Assembly: GCA_049323895.1 (NCBI GenBank)
Contig: JBMOKT010000013.1
Coordinates: 434,001 to 498,000 of the forward strand
Source of the DNA: JBMOKT01 sp049323895
GTDB lineage: Bacteria; Bacillota; Peptococcia; Peptococcales; BICA1-8
Direction of reading: 5' to 3'
DNA length: 64,000 nt
Part shown: positions 18,301-26,264 of the stretch, piece after piece
How positions within the stretch are numbered: the first letter of the stretch is position 1
How the letters are laid out: each line of letters begins with the position of its first letter
Notes under the pieces: model-generated
What the model was told of the DNA's origin: nothing
Database searches by the model: none
Seen by the model: the letters and a program-made list of their open reading frames with translations, nothing else
Made by a program: the position numbers and the translations under genes

Positions 18301-18874
18301 TAATGCGCACCAGACTGTGCTGAGTATCCTCTAATTTCCTTTCTGCTTCTTTTTTACGATAGCGGTATTTTACAATACCGGCGGCCTCTTCAATTAGGTT
18401 GCGCCTATCCTCTGCTTTCAGGGATAAAATTTCATCGATTTTTCCCTGTCCAATAATTGAAAAGCCCTCTTTCCCTACTCCCGTATCCATAAACAATTGG
18501 TGAATGTCCTTCATACGGCAAGGAACTTTATTAATTAGGTATTCACTTTCACCCGATCTGTACAGCCTGCGGGTGATAGTAACTTCGTGATAGTCCAGAG
18601 GAAAAATCCCCGAGGTGTTGTCTAAGGTCAAGGATACTTGGGCCATACCCACGGGACGTCGGCTGCTGCTGCCGGAAAAGATAATATCATCCATCCTTAA
18701 GCCTCTTAGTGTCTTAGCACTCTGCTCACCTAGAACCCAGCGAACTGCATCGACCACATTTGATTTTCCGCTGCCATTGGGTCCCACTATTACTGTTATA
18801 CCTGGATTAAACTCTAATTCTACTTTATCTGCGAAGGATTTAAAGCCTTGTATTTCCAGACGCTTGAGATACAC
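15320..18874 (-). CDS. smc: Chromosome segregation ATPase SMC
   Basis: Structural maintenance of chromosomes protein, about 1184 residues. Head ATPase Walker A GPNGSGKSN at residues 31-39; long coiled coil; hinge around 510-680 (GYQQGVKVILEEMRKPSS to GGALTGGAYNKQ); second coiled coil; C-terminal signature LSGGERAMTA and Walker B FCVLDEIEAALDEAN. An upstream ATG would add 17 residues (MPEYWSLF...), but GTG at 18874 follows GGAGGTGTAACA directly and gives the canonical MYLKRLEIQGFKSFADK. Between the radical SAM gene and ftsY. Confidence 0.97.
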   Translation of the reverse strand: MYLKRLEIQGFKSFADKVELEFNPGITVIVGPNGSGKSNVVDAVRWVLGEQSAKTLRGLRMDDIIFSGSSSRRPVGMAQVSLTLDNTSGIFPLDYHEVTITRRLYRSGESEYLINKVPCRMKDIHQLFMDTGVGKEGFSIIGQGKIDEILSLKAEDRRNLIEEAAGIVKYRYRKKEAERKLEDTQHSLVRINDILAELSEQLAPLKEQAEKAQLYQSWKKELDQLEISLAVQAVEENEEKEQSVLQLVQQYEYQLEEANTHYHLAVSQIENHRFAKQQLDQTISDMQQNFYDLNTELERKEHQIEMTIEKKKGIEAQIQRIGADIDGFAQQREKLLAEIKIKNEEFSQTDQDYMEMAAITEALQGEINHYKDIFSNNNLLLEEYKSGIIENLQEKARVNNELVRIDNDFNLQNRRLQQLKDKMKNIENLLATDEKEKDYLLAQQNNLKKMKEQLESEVKDLQRKMEDKLQKQYQLKKELEGKQAACQQNKSRLQVLQEMEETGEGYQQGVKVILEEMRKPSSLQGILGTVADMINVPAQMEVAIENALGGALQYIITTDDTSAQEAISYLKMKKKGRATFLPLNTVKGKSGVTKLDYPGVIGRAVDLIKFKPQFTDIMEYLLGRIWIIKDLKDAVSIGKKIGFSARMVTLEGEIVTPGGALTGGAYNKQNAGLLARKRLIKELADKVLQGEEEIKNLVKDINTLEERQKELLIRVEESKEEIHRHILSLSELDNKYVQAVRENKRNLEEKQLYIIEREEAESLQESYLHEKEKLKKELQKLSIKDEDLQQQISSIQAHLKEVAASQEELGENLNQKKVLAATLLQKKELVSKQIMDMQSRLNEINQSEKKSINDEKELAANIDKLCVERSQLEAQVNKFSQKLEILQKNVEAEKENREELQRQIIILEKDVKNKQSQMDELKNSLYLNNMKLTKIQMEIAASKEKLTEHYGYSYGEAVHHRIEIDNKRNAQRRINELKDFISELGLVNFAAITEYERVYQRREFLDKQYVDLEEAKLSLEKVIKEMDQIMVKRFKETFALVNEAFNSVFTSMFGGGCAYLELSDADNLLETGIEIIAQPPGKKPQTLSLLSGGERAMTAIALLFAILKIKPSPFCVLDEIEAALDEANVDRFSSFLKMFVAKTQFIIISHRKGTMEAADVLYGVTIEEQTGVSKLISVKLSEAV

Positions 18875-18942
18875 TGTTACACCTCCAAAATATAAGCAAA
18901 AAAATAGTGACCAGTACTCTGGCACTATGTAGATATCAAATA

Positions 18943-20031
18943 CTATATTATTCTATATTTGTCCAAAAACTCCCTTCTTGAAATGCAAAGGAAGGGTAAA
19001 ATACCTTTCTGTTCTATTGCTATGGAGTATCTCTCAAGTTTGGCATCAGGAACTAAATTAAAGGATATCCGGTAGTTTTCTTCAAAAAATTTATCATTTG
19101 TCAGTTTCTGACCCTTAATTTGGGAAATGTCATTAGGATGGCAGTAAAGGTTTACATGCCTGTTTTTTACGTGTTCCGGAATGGAGTCTAATAGAATTTC
19201 AATTTGTTTTCTAAAAATACGAGACTTTACCATCTCGCCAAAGGCAGGATGATAAGGTCCAGCTAATAAATCCCTGTCGAAGCTGAGATTTTCTGTCTTT
19301 TGCAGACCAATGCGAATAATAGGTATATCAGCCTGTAAAAAAGCTATGGCCATAAGGGTGCAAACTTCTACCGCTTCCTCTAATGACCAAGGTAGAAAGA
19401 TATTATTTTGCCATAGCTGCGCTAATTGGGTTTCTTTGATTACTACCGTGGGGTAAATCCTGACAAAATCGGGCTCCAGTTTTATAACTGCTCTGGTAGT
19501 ATCCAATACTCTATCTTTACTATCCCCAGGCAAACCAGGCATCAACTGGATACCAACCTGCAGTCTCCATTTTTTCAGTATTTTCACAGCAGTAAAAACA
19601 TCCTGAGGAGAGTGCCCTCTTAAACTTTTCACCAATACAGCTTCGTTTAAGGACTGCACTCCTAATTCAACGGTATCGACTCCACTTTTTACTAAATGGG
19701 ATGCAATTTCCTCATCGATATAATCAGGTCTTGTTGATAAACGAATACCTTGTATCTTTCCTTGTTTTTTCAGCGAAAATGCTTCACTTAAAAGCTGTTC
19801 TTGAATTTCTTTTTTAAGGCCTGTAAAGCTGCCTCCGTAAAAAGCCAGCTCAATATGTGCATTAGCGATATTTTTAAAGGTAGTATAGTATAATTCTACT
19901 GTATTTTTAATTTCCTCTGCAGTCGGAAGTTGATACTCTCCAGCAATTTTTTTTTGGTTGCAGAAAACACAGGTATGAGGGCAGCCCAAATGAGGTATGA
20001 AGATAGGAATTATTAAATTTCTCTTAGCCAT
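18943..20031 (-). CDS. Radical SAM protein, Elp3-like
   Basis: 362 residues with a radical SAM [4Fe-4S] motif C17-x3-C21-x2-C24 in GCPHTCVFCNQ, then ELAFYGGSFTG and VELGVQSLNEAVL typical of the YhcC/Elp3 branch. The C-terminal part is a Radical_SAM_C-type domain; no clear acetyltransferase domain of full-length Elp3 is seen, so tRNA acetylation should not be assumed. The gene sits between rnc and smc in many Clostridia. Its start overlaps rnc by 8 bases. Function unknown. Confidence 0.85.
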   Translation of the reverse strand: MAKRNLIIPIFIPHLGCPHTCVFCNQKKIAGEYQLPTAEEIKNTVELYYTTFKNIANAHIELAFYGGSFTGLKKEIQEQLLSEAFSLKKQGKIQGIRLSTRPDYIDEEIASHLVKSGVDTVELGVQSLNEAVLVKSLRGHSPQDVFTAVKILKKWRLQVGIQLMPGLPGDSKDRVLDTTRAVIKLEPDFVRIYPTVVIKETQLAQLWQNNIFLPWSLEEAVEVCTLMAIAFLQADIPIIRIGLQKTENLSFDRDLLAGPYHPAFGEMVKSRIFRKQIEILLDSIPEHVKNRHVNLYCHPNDISQIKGQKLTNDKFFEENYRISFNLVPDAKLERYSIAIEQKGILPFLCISRREFLDKYRII

Positions 20032-20737
20032 TTGATTGGACCAGTTTTTCCAAAGCTTTCTGGGCTGCGTTTTGTTCAGCCTCTTTTTTCGTTCTGCCAG
20101 AACCCTGGGAAATAAGGCTGCCGTTTTGTAAGATGCCTGCTACAAAATGTTTTTCATGATCCGGTCCGCTTTCCGATAATATTTGATATTCAATAAGATT
20201 GTCCGGCTGTCTTTGTATAAATTCCTGCAACTGGGTTTTATAGTCACCATAATTTCCTTTGATAACAGTATCAATTTCATTCTTTAAATACTTTAAGGTA
20301 AATTCACGAATAGATTCCAATCCTAGTTCAATGTATAAGGCCCCAATTAATGCTTCCCAAGCATCAGCCAAATTGGAAGGACGTTGTGCTCCTCCGCCAA
20401 TCTTTTCACCTTTGCCCATCAAAAGATATTCTCCAATACCAAGCCTTTTGGCTGCTTTGGCCAAACTGCTTTCACATACTACCGCGGCCCGCATTTTAGT
20501 TAACTCTCCTTCAGTCTTATCAGGAAAACGGTTGTAAAGGTAGTCTCCTACAATCAACCCTACAACTGCATCACCTAAAAATTCCAGCCGCTGGTTATGA
20601 CTGCCTACCCGGGTACCTTTTTCAAAAACATATGAGGGGTGGGTTAAAGCTGCATTTAGTAAATCATATTTACTTAGGCTAAGCCCTATATTTTCTACTA
20701 ATTTATTTAATTTATGTATTCTCTGTGGTTCCAACAT
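20024..20737 (-). CDS. rnc: Ribonuclease III
   Basis: Double-strand-specific endoribonuclease that processes rRNA precursors and mRNAs. The signature HNQRLEFLGDAVVG includes catalytic E52 and D56; D125 and E128 in LADAWEALIGALYIE complete the metal site. A dsRNA-binding domain follows (about residues 160-235, ending KKEAEQNAAQKALEKL). 237 residues; ATG behind GGAGGTGAAG. A perfect 48-bp palindrome lies between fabF and this start. Confidence 0.97.
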   Translation of the reverse strand: MLEPQRIHKLNKLVENIGLSLSKYDLLNAALTHPSYVFEKGTRVGSHNQRLEFLGDAVVGLIVGDYLYNRFPDKTEGELTKMRAAVVCESSLAKAAKRLGIGEYLLMGKGEKIGGGAQRPSNLADAWEALIGALYIELGLESIREFTLKYLKNEIDTVIKGNYGDYKTQLQEFIQRQPDNLIEYQILSESGPDHEKHFVAGILQNGSLISQGSGRTKKEAEQNAAQKALEKLVQSNG

Positions 20738-20821
20738 TTACTTCACCTCCATAACAAATATATTTTACTCATTCTTAACTGGTTAAGCAATTATTATAGG
20801 TATAGTTGCTACAGTGGCACT

Positions 20822-20869
20822 GGATAAAATAATAAAGGTTAGCCTAGGCTAACCTTTATTATTTTATCC
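20822..20869. repeat. Perfect 48-bp palindrome between fabF and rnc
   Basis: Two 24-base arms are exact reverse complements with no central loop (left arm GGATAAAATAATAAAGGTTA then GCCT). It starts in the last codons of fabF. In the minus-strand transcript it would fold into a 24-bp hairpin less its tight turn; the T stretch at its end is short, so it may be terminator, processing site or both. Confidence 0.9.
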
Positions 20870-22105
20870 CTTATATTTCCCTAATACAACAGTTGCATTA
20901 TGTCCGCCGAAACCAAGGGAGTTAGATAAGGCATAATTAATATCTTTTTCCCTTTTAACGTTTGGTACATAGTCCAGGTCTAATTCAGGATCGGGAGTTT
21001 CATAATTAATAGTGGGAGGAATCTGACCATGCTTAAGGGCTAAAGCTGTTGCTGCCAATTCCAGTGCACCCGCAGCTCCCAGCAAATGACCTGTCATGGA
21101 TTTGGTGGAGCTTACCATAACATTTTTGGCATCCTCACCAAAAACCTGTTTAATCGCCAAGGTTTCAAATTTATCGTTTAACTCGGTAGACGTACCATGA
21201 GCATTAATATAATCAATATCTTTAGGAAGGAGCCCCGCATCTTTTATAGCCAGCTTCATTGCCCTGGCAGCCCCTTCGCCTTCAGGAGCGGGAGCAGTGA
21301 TATGGTGGGCATCTGCTGTTGCTCCGTAGCCCAAGACCTCTGCATAAATATGGGCATTACGACTTAACGCATGTTCCAGGCTTTCTAAAATCAAAATAAC
21401 CGAACCCTCTCCCATTACAAAACCATCCCTGTTAAGGTCAAAAGGACGGCTGGCTTTCGCAGGCTCGTCATTTCGGGTAGAAAGAGCTTTCATAGAACAA
21501 AAACCGGCATAGGCCAACGGAGTTATAGAGGCCTCAGTTCCACCGGAAATAACTACATCGGCATCTCCCCGTTGAATTAGCTTAAAAGCATCGCCTACAG
21601 CATTTGTTCCTGACGCACATGCTGTCACAACAGTAATATTAGGACCCTTTGCTCCTAGATGGATAGATATTTGCCCTGCAGCCATGTTGACAATCATCAT
21701 GGGAATCATAAATGGGCTAATTCTGCTTGGTCCTTTATTAACAAGCACCTTGCACTGGTCTTCAAATGTTTCCATACCGCCAATACCAGAGCCTAAAATA
21801 ACTCCTACCCGGTCCAGATCTGTTTTTGTCAAATCTAATCCACTATCTTCCACAGCCATTTTCGAAGCTGAAACGGCAAATTGGGTAAACAAGTCCATAC
21901 GACGGGCTTCTTTTTTATCTATATAGTTTTCTACCTGAAAGTCCTTAACTTCACCAGCAATTTTAGCAGGCATTTCGCTGGTATCAAACCTGGTGATGGA
22001 GCTAATACCAGACTTGCCTTCAAGCAAACTTGCCCAAAAAGTGTCAATTCCTATACCAACAGGTGAGATTATCCCTAAGCCTGTAACAACAACCCTTTTC
22101 TTCAC
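20864..22105 (-). CDS. fabF: 3-oxoacyl-ACP synthase II
   Basis: Condensing enzyme that elongates acyl-ACP with malonyl-ACP. The Cys-His-His triad is visible: nucleophile cysteine in VTACASGTNAVGDA (about residue 163), histidine in INAHGTSTELND and histidine in TKSMTGHLLGAAG. About 413 residues. The frame is open to a TTG at 22123 that overlaps TTGGAGAGG; GTG at 22105 lies 8 bases after GGAGAGG and gives MKKRVVVTGLG, so I chose it. It is separated from acpP by an inserted fabK-like gene. Confidence 0.95.
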   Translation of the reverse strand: MKKRVVVTGLGIISPVGIGIDTFWASLLEGKSGISSITRFDTSEMPAKIAGEVKDFQVENYIDKKEARRMDLFTQFAVSASKMAVEDSGLDLTKTDLDRVGVILGSGIGGMETFEDQCKVLVNKGPSRISPFMIPMMIVNMAAGQISIHLGAKGPNITVVTACASGTNAVGDAFKLIQRGDADVVISGGTEASITPLAYAGFCSMKALSTRNDEPAKASRPFDLNRDGFVMGEGSVILILESLEHALSRNAHIYAEVLGYGATADAHHITAPAPEGEGAARAMKLAIKDAGLLPKDIDYINAHGTSTELNDKFETLAIKQVFGEDAKNVMVSSTKSMTGHLLGAAGALELAATALALKHGQIPPTINYETPDPELDLDYVPNVKREKDINYALSNSLGFGGHNATVVLGKYKG

Positions 22106-22126
22106 TTTACACATCCTCTCCAAAGT

Positions 22127-22158
22127 TGTGACTAGTGACTAGTGACTAGTGACTAGTG
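22127..22158. repeat. 7-bp tandem repeat (TAGTGAC), about 4 copies
   Basis: Four copies of TAGTGAC in a row just upstream of the fabF ribosome binding site, the same heptamer as in the array at 8157-8250. Confidence 0.9.
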
Positions 22159-22230
22159 TAATAAGATTCTAAAAAAAACTAAGGCAAAACAAATATTTAA
22201 TTTTAAATTAAGTTATTACACCCTACAACC

Positions 22231-23178
22231 TTAAAGCTTTTCGTAGTCCTCCACCAGATTCCTGATTATTTCACCCGCAGGCAAGATTTCCTTAATCTTT
22301 TCTATATATTCACCGGAAAAGATAAGCCCATGGCTTAGATTTCCCTGTTGTGCGTTATTTAGGGCATCCATAATACAGAAATTCTGTTTGCATTTTTTTA
22401 GGCATCCTACACAATTTTCCGGGCTGGAATCATAATCAGGGTCTTTAAGCCTTTCACTAAACTCATTTCTTATTGCTCTTCCCGGCAACCCAACGGGACT
22501 ATCAATCAAAACAATATCTTCCCTTTTAGCTTTAACATATACTTCCTTGAGATTAGGAGCAGCATTAGACTCAGCACTAGCGGCAAACCTGATGCCCATT
22601 TGCACTCCATCAGCTCCTAAGGAAAACGCCTCTTTCATATCTAAAGCATCTATGATACCACCTGCGGCAATTACTGGAATGGAGACTGCAGCTTTAACCT
22701 TTGGCACAATTTCTCTCATGGAGTCCATGGTACCAAGGTGTCCTCCTGCTTCTTTTCCTTCCACAACAACAGCTGAAGCACCCAACCCTTCCGAAACCTT
22801 TGCAAGCTTAGCTGTTGAGACAATTGGCACAAGGGGAGTTTTCGCCTCTTCACACCACTTAAAAATATCTCTGGAAAATCCTGCTCCCTGCACTATTAAA
22901 TCTATTCCTTCTTCTAAAGCAGTATTGACTAACTGGGCAAATTTGGCAACAGCAAACATTATATTAATACCTATAATTCCCGTAGAATTCTCCCTTGCCC
23001 AGCGTATTTCACGGCGCAGCTCGTCCTCTTCCATACCGCTGGCAGCAATAAGACCTATTCCCCCTGCATCAGCAACTGCTGCAGCCAGCCTGGCAGTGGA
23101 AAGCCTAACAGCCATACCGCCCTGGATTATAGGATATTTTGGTTTTAAATTTCCTATTATTAGTTCAGGTAATTTCAA
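22231..23178 (-). CDS. FabK/nitronate monooxygenase family flavoprotein
   Basis: FMN-dependent TIM-barrel protein of about 315 residues, paralogous to the FabK at 25314-26252. Family marks are KYPIIQGGMAVR, AAVADAGGIGLIAA, EGKEAGGHLGTM (the catalytic histidine region) and GADGVQMGIRFAAS. Near the C-terminus it has a four-cysteine motif C-x2-C-x3-C-x4-C (CVGCLKKCKQNFC) that the canonical FabK lacks and which could hold a metal or cluster. TTG at 23178 follows GGAGGAG at 6 bases. It interrupts the usual acpP-fabF pair. It could be a second enoyl-ACP reductase or a nitronate/nitroalkane oxidase. Confidence 0.85.
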   Translation of the reverse strand: MKLPELIIGNLKPKYPIIQGGMAVRLSTARLAAAVADAGGIGLIAASGMEEDELRREIRWARENSTGIIGINIMFAVAKFAQLVNTALEEGIDLIVQGAGFSRDIFKWCEEAKTPLVPIVSTAKLAKVSEGLGASAVVVEGKEAGGHLGTMDSMREIVPKVKAAVSIPVIAAGGIIDALDMKEAFSLGADGVQMGIRFAASAESNAAPNLKEVYVKAKREDIVLIDSPVGLPGRAIRNEFSERLKDPDYDSSPENCVGCLKKCKQNFCIMDALNNAQQGNLSHGLIFSGEYIEKIKEILPAGEIIRNLVEDYEKL

Positions 23179-23210
23179 TTGGAACTCCTCCAATAAATCT
23201 ATTTGAAGAA

Positions 23211-23236
23211 AAGTCCCGCAGCCAAATACGGGACTT
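23211..23236 (-). terminator. Terminator after acpP operon
   Basis: AAGTCCCG pairs with CGGGACTT (8 bp, 10-base loop), with T runs on both sides (minus-strand TTTTCTTC). It lies between acpP and the inserted fabK-like gene, adjoining a dispersed repeat. Confidence 0.7.
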
Positions 23237-23335
23237 TTTTATACTTATTAAGAAAGTATAACTCTTACAAGGTAATAAGTATAAGTACAACATCGGCTTC
23301 CGCAGTCGCCAAGGCTCGGCGCAAGCCGTGTTTTT
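23237..23335 (-). repeat. Dispersed ~105-bp intergenic repeat, copy 1
   Basis: Read on the minus strand it aligns along its whole length with 35930-36031, roughly 85% by eye, including the inverted repeat GGCTTGCGCCGAGCC and the downstream AGCCGATGTT and CTTGTAA.AGTTATA blocks. Non-coding. Confidence 0.85.
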
Positions 23336-23343
23336 TCCAACGC

Positions 23344-23574
23344 TTATTGTACTTTTGCCTTGATATATTCTACCGCTGCTCCAATACTTCTAATCTTTTC
23401 AGCATCTTCATCAGGAATTTCAATATCAAATTCCTCCTCCAATGCCATTACTAATTCGACAACATCAAGGGAATCAGCATTTAAATCTTCAAAGCTAGTT
23501 TCTAAAGTTACCTCGTCGGCGTCCACTCCTAGTTGGTCAACAACTATAGATTTTACTTTTTCAAAAATGTCCAT
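23344..23574 (-). CDS. acpP: Acyl carrier protein
   Basis: A 76-residue carrier of growing fatty acyl chains. The 4'-phosphopantetheine attachment serine is S35 in the classic DLNADSLDVVELVM. The frame runs 23 codons further up, but ATG 23574 follows GGAGGTGAAGAGC and gives the normal start MDIFEKVKSIV. Follows fabG by 40 bases; strongly acidic. Confidence 0.98.
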   Translation of the reverse strand: MDIFEKVKSIVVDQLGVDADEVTLETSFEDLNADSLDVVELVMALEEEFDIEIPDEDAEKIRSIGAAVEYIKAKVQ

Positions 23575-23614
23575 GCTCTTCACCTCCTTCCACAAAATTC
23601 TAAGTATAATAATC

Positions 23615-24358
23615 CTACATAACCATTCCGCCGTCAACGGCAATTATTTGTCCGGTTATATAATCTGCCAGGGAAGAAGCAAGGAAAGCTACGGCACCGG
23701 CAACATCTTCAGTCTTCCCAAATCTCTGCAGGGGAATTCTTGCTAACAACTGCTCCTTTACCTCATCTGATAGTTTATCTGTCATATCTGTGGTTATAAA
23801 ACCTGGAGCAATAGCATTCACCTGGATTCCTCTGGACGCCAGTTCCTGGGCCATTGATTTGGTAAAGCCTATTACACCGGACTTAGCAGCGGCATAGTTG
23901 CTTTGTCCTGCATTACCGGTTAAGCCAACAATGGAAGTAATATTAATGATTTTTCCCTTTTTCTGTTTCATCATTCCCCGGATTACCGCCTTGGTACAAT
24001 GGTATACTCCTTTAAGATTGGTATCAATAACTTGGTCCCAATCTTCCTCCTTCATCCTCATTAATAAGCCATCTCTTGTTATTCCAGCATTATTAATAAG
24101 AATGCTTATACCGCCGAATTTCTGTTCAATAATTTTTATCATCTCTGCAACTTCTTCACTAGAGGCAACATTTCCCTTAACAGCTATGGCTTCACCCCCC
24201 AAGGCCGCAATCTCAGTTACTACTTCCTGGGCCTTATCCTCGCTGCCCATGTAGTTTACTGCCACCTTAGCGCCTCGGCGTGCTAATTCCAGTGCTGCCG
24301 CCCTGCCAATACCCCGGGAGGCACCGGTAACCAGAGCTGTTTCACCAACTAGGTTCAT
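23615..24358 (-). CDS. fabG: 3-oxoacyl-ACP reductase
   Basis: Short-chain dehydrogenase that reduces 3-oxoacyl-ACP with NADPH. TGASRGIG at residues 11-18 binds the cofactor, LINNAGITRDGLLMRM is present, and the catalytic Ser-Tyr-Lys set is in ITSIVGLTGNAGQSNYAAAKSG. 247 residues. Its ATG overlaps the fabD stop by one base (TAATG), so it is translationally coupled. Part of the fapR-plsX-fabH-fabK-fabD-fabG-acpP operon. Confidence 0.97.
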   Translation of the reverse strand: MNLVGETALVTGASRGIGRAAALELARRGAKVAVNYMGSEDKAQEVVTEIAALGGEAIAVKGNVASSEEVAEMIKIIEQKFGGISILINNAGITRDGLLMRMKEEDWDQVIDTNLKGVYHCTKAVIRGMMKQKKGKIINITSIVGLTGNAGQSNYAAAKSGVIGFTKSMAQELASRGIQVNAIAPGFITTDMTDKLSDEVKEQLLARIPLQRFGKTEDVAGAVAFLASSLADYITGQIIAVDGGMVM

Positions 24359-25302
24359 TACTTTACACCTTCCTTTAAACCCTCTATGGTTTCCTTTAAA
24401 GAAGCAGTATCTTCAACATTAAATGTTTTAACCTGTTTATTGATTTTCTTAATTAAGCCTGTAAGGACTTTTCCTGCACCAATCTCAACAAAGGTAGTTA
24501 CCCCCTGTTCAATCATTTTTTCTACAGATTGCTGCCACATAACTGAACTGCTAACCTGTGCTACCAAACCCTCTTTGATTTTCTCCGCTGAAAAAACCAA
24601 TTCAGCAGAAACATTTGCTACTAAGGGCACAACAGGGTTTTTAATAGTAATGGATTCTATGGCGTGTGCCAACTTAGTTCCAGCCGGAGCCAAAAGAGAA
24701 GAGTGGAATGGTCCGCTCACTGAGAGAAGCATGGCCCTTTTGGCACCAAAGTCTTTAGCAATACTTATTGCTTTCTCTACAGCAGGTGTTTCACCAGCTA
24801 TCACTATTTGTCCCGGACAGTTATAATTGGCAGGCTCTACTACACCTTTATCCTTACAGCTTTCACACAATTCTTTTACTTTATCTATTTCCAAGCCCAA
24901 GATGGCAGCCATTGTACCTTCCCCAGGAGGAACGGCTTCCTGCATGAACCTGCCCCTTTCCCCTACCAACCAAACACCGTCGGTAAAACCCAGGCTTTGG
25001 GCGGCCACCAAGGCCGAAAATTCACCTAAACTATGTCCCGCAACCAAATCTGGGGTAAAACCTTCACCCTTTATTATTTCAAAACAGGCTATACTTGTGG
25101 TTAAAAGGGCGGGCTGTGTATGTATTGTCAATCTGAGCTTATCTTCAGGTCCGTTAAAACATATATTTGAAAGACTATAGCCTAATTTTTGGTCAGCTTG
25201 ATTAAAAATTTCTCTTGCTTGTGGAAAATTATTTGCTATATCTATGCCCATTCCTACATATTGTGAGCCCTGACCGGGAAAAACAAAGGCTAGTTTGCCC
25301 AT
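24358..25302 (-). CDS. fabD: Malonyl-CoA:ACP transacylase
   Basis: Loads malonyl groups onto ACP. FVFPGQGSQYVGMG at the N-terminus, nucleophile S91 in GHSLGEFSALVAA, and the catalytic histidine in GPFHSSLLAPA. ATG at 25302 is preceded by AAGGAGGAAACTT and gives MGKLAFVFPGQ; an upstream ATG in the frame would bury that site. About 314 residues. Confidence 0.97.
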   Translation of the reverse strand: MGKLAFVFPGQGSQYVGMGIDIANNFPQAREIFNQADQKLGYSLSNICFNGPEDKLRLTIHTQPALLTTSIACFEIIKGEGFTPDLVAGHSLGEFSALVAAQSLGFTDGVWLVGERGRFMQEAVPPGEGTMAAILGLEIDKVKELCESCKDKGVVEPANYNCPGQIVIAGETPAVEKAISIAKDFGAKRAMLLSVSGPFHSSLLAPAGTKLAHAIESITIKNPVVPLVANVSAELVFSAEKIKEGLVAQVSSSVMWQQSVEKMIEQGVTTFVEIGAGKVLTGLIKKINKQVKTFNVEDTASLKETIEGLKEGVK

Positions 25303-25313
25303 AAGTTTCCTCC

Positions 25314-26252
25314 TTAACAATATTTTTGTAAGTTACTTAATGTTTTTTGTCCTTCTAAGATAATTTCCTCAATAATCTCTTGGACCGGCTGAATCCGGTG
25401 AACCATGGCGGCAATTTGCCCAGCCATAACCGAACCCATGGCTACATCGCCTTCAACAGCTGCTGCCCGCAGTCTGCCTGCGCCTAAAGACTCGTATTCC
25501 CCTTGATCGGCTTTGCGAGCATCAAGTTCCTCAAAGGCGCGGGTCAATTTATTTTTAAGTACTCTAACATGATGTCCATGATAACCCGTTAGTACTGTAT
25601 CCCTGTCTTTGGCAGCAATGATTGCTTCTTTATAATTTGGATGCACTGTACACTCCTGGGCACAGACAAACCTTGTTCCCATTTGGACTCCTTGGGCACC
25701 AAGGCTTAAGGCAGCCACCAATCCCCTGCCGTCATAAATGCCTCCGGCAGCAATAACGGGGATGTCTACAGCATCTACAATCTGAGGCACTAAAGCCATA
25801 GTAGTCAGTTCACCTACATGACCTCCGCATTCCATTCCTTCAGCAATTAAACCGTCTACACCTGTTCTAGCCAACCTTTTAGCTAAGGCTACAGAGGAGA
25901 CTAAAGGAAACACTTTAATACCGGCTTCCTTCAAGCGGGGTATATACTTTCCGGGATTACCGGCACCTGTAGTAATCACCGGAACTTTTTCCTCTATAAG
26001 AATGTCAATCACTTCTTCCACATATTGGGACATAAAATATACGTTGACACCAAAAGGTTTGTCTGTTAATTCTTTGGCTTTGATTATTTCATTGCGAATT
26101 ACCTCAGGCGGTGCTTCTCCACCACCAACAATTCCTATACCCCCTGCTTCGGAAACGGCTGCAGCCAATTCTGCAGTAGCAATCCAAGCCATACCGCCTT
26201 GGATGATAGGATATTTTATACCTAATAAATCACATAAGGTTGTTTTCAGCAA
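25314..26252 (-). CDS. fabK: Enoyl-ACP reductase FabK
   Basis: FMN-dependent enoyl-ACP reductase, the last step of each elongation cycle. KYPIIQGGMAWIATAELAAAVSEAGG, EGMECGGHVGELTTMALVPQ (catalytic His region) and GAQGVQMGTRFVCAQE are present. 312 residues; TTG start behind TTAGGAGGG. Location between fabH and fabD matches FabK operons of Clostridia, and no FabI or FabL is seen, so this is probably the main enoyl reductase. Confidence 0.93.
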   Translation of the reverse strand: MLKTTLCDLLGIKYPIIQGGMAWIATAELAAAVSEAGGIGIVGGGEAPPEVIRNEIIKAKELTDKPFGVNVYFMSQYVEEVIDILIEEKVPVITTGAGNPGKYIPRLKEAGIKVFPLVSSVALAKRLARTGVDGLIAEGMECGGHVGELTTMALVPQIVDAVDIPVIAAGGIYDGRGLVAALSLGAQGVQMGTRFVCAQECTVHPNYKEAIIAAKDRDTVLTGYHGHHVRVLKNKLTRAFEELDARKADQGEYESLGAGRLRAAAVEGDVAMGSVMAGQIAAMVHRIQPVQEIIEEIILEGQKTLSNLQKYC

Positions 26253-26264
26253 GTCTTATCCCTC

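Noticed and set aside
18943..20031. Full elongator Elp3 with acetyltransferase activity
   Set aside because: Only the radical SAM domain and a short C-terminal domain are visible; 362 residues is too short for the GNAT domain.
22547..23206. 219-codon plus-strand reading frame
   Set aside because: Lies fully antisense to the fabK-like gene, no family similarity, composition of a shadow frame.
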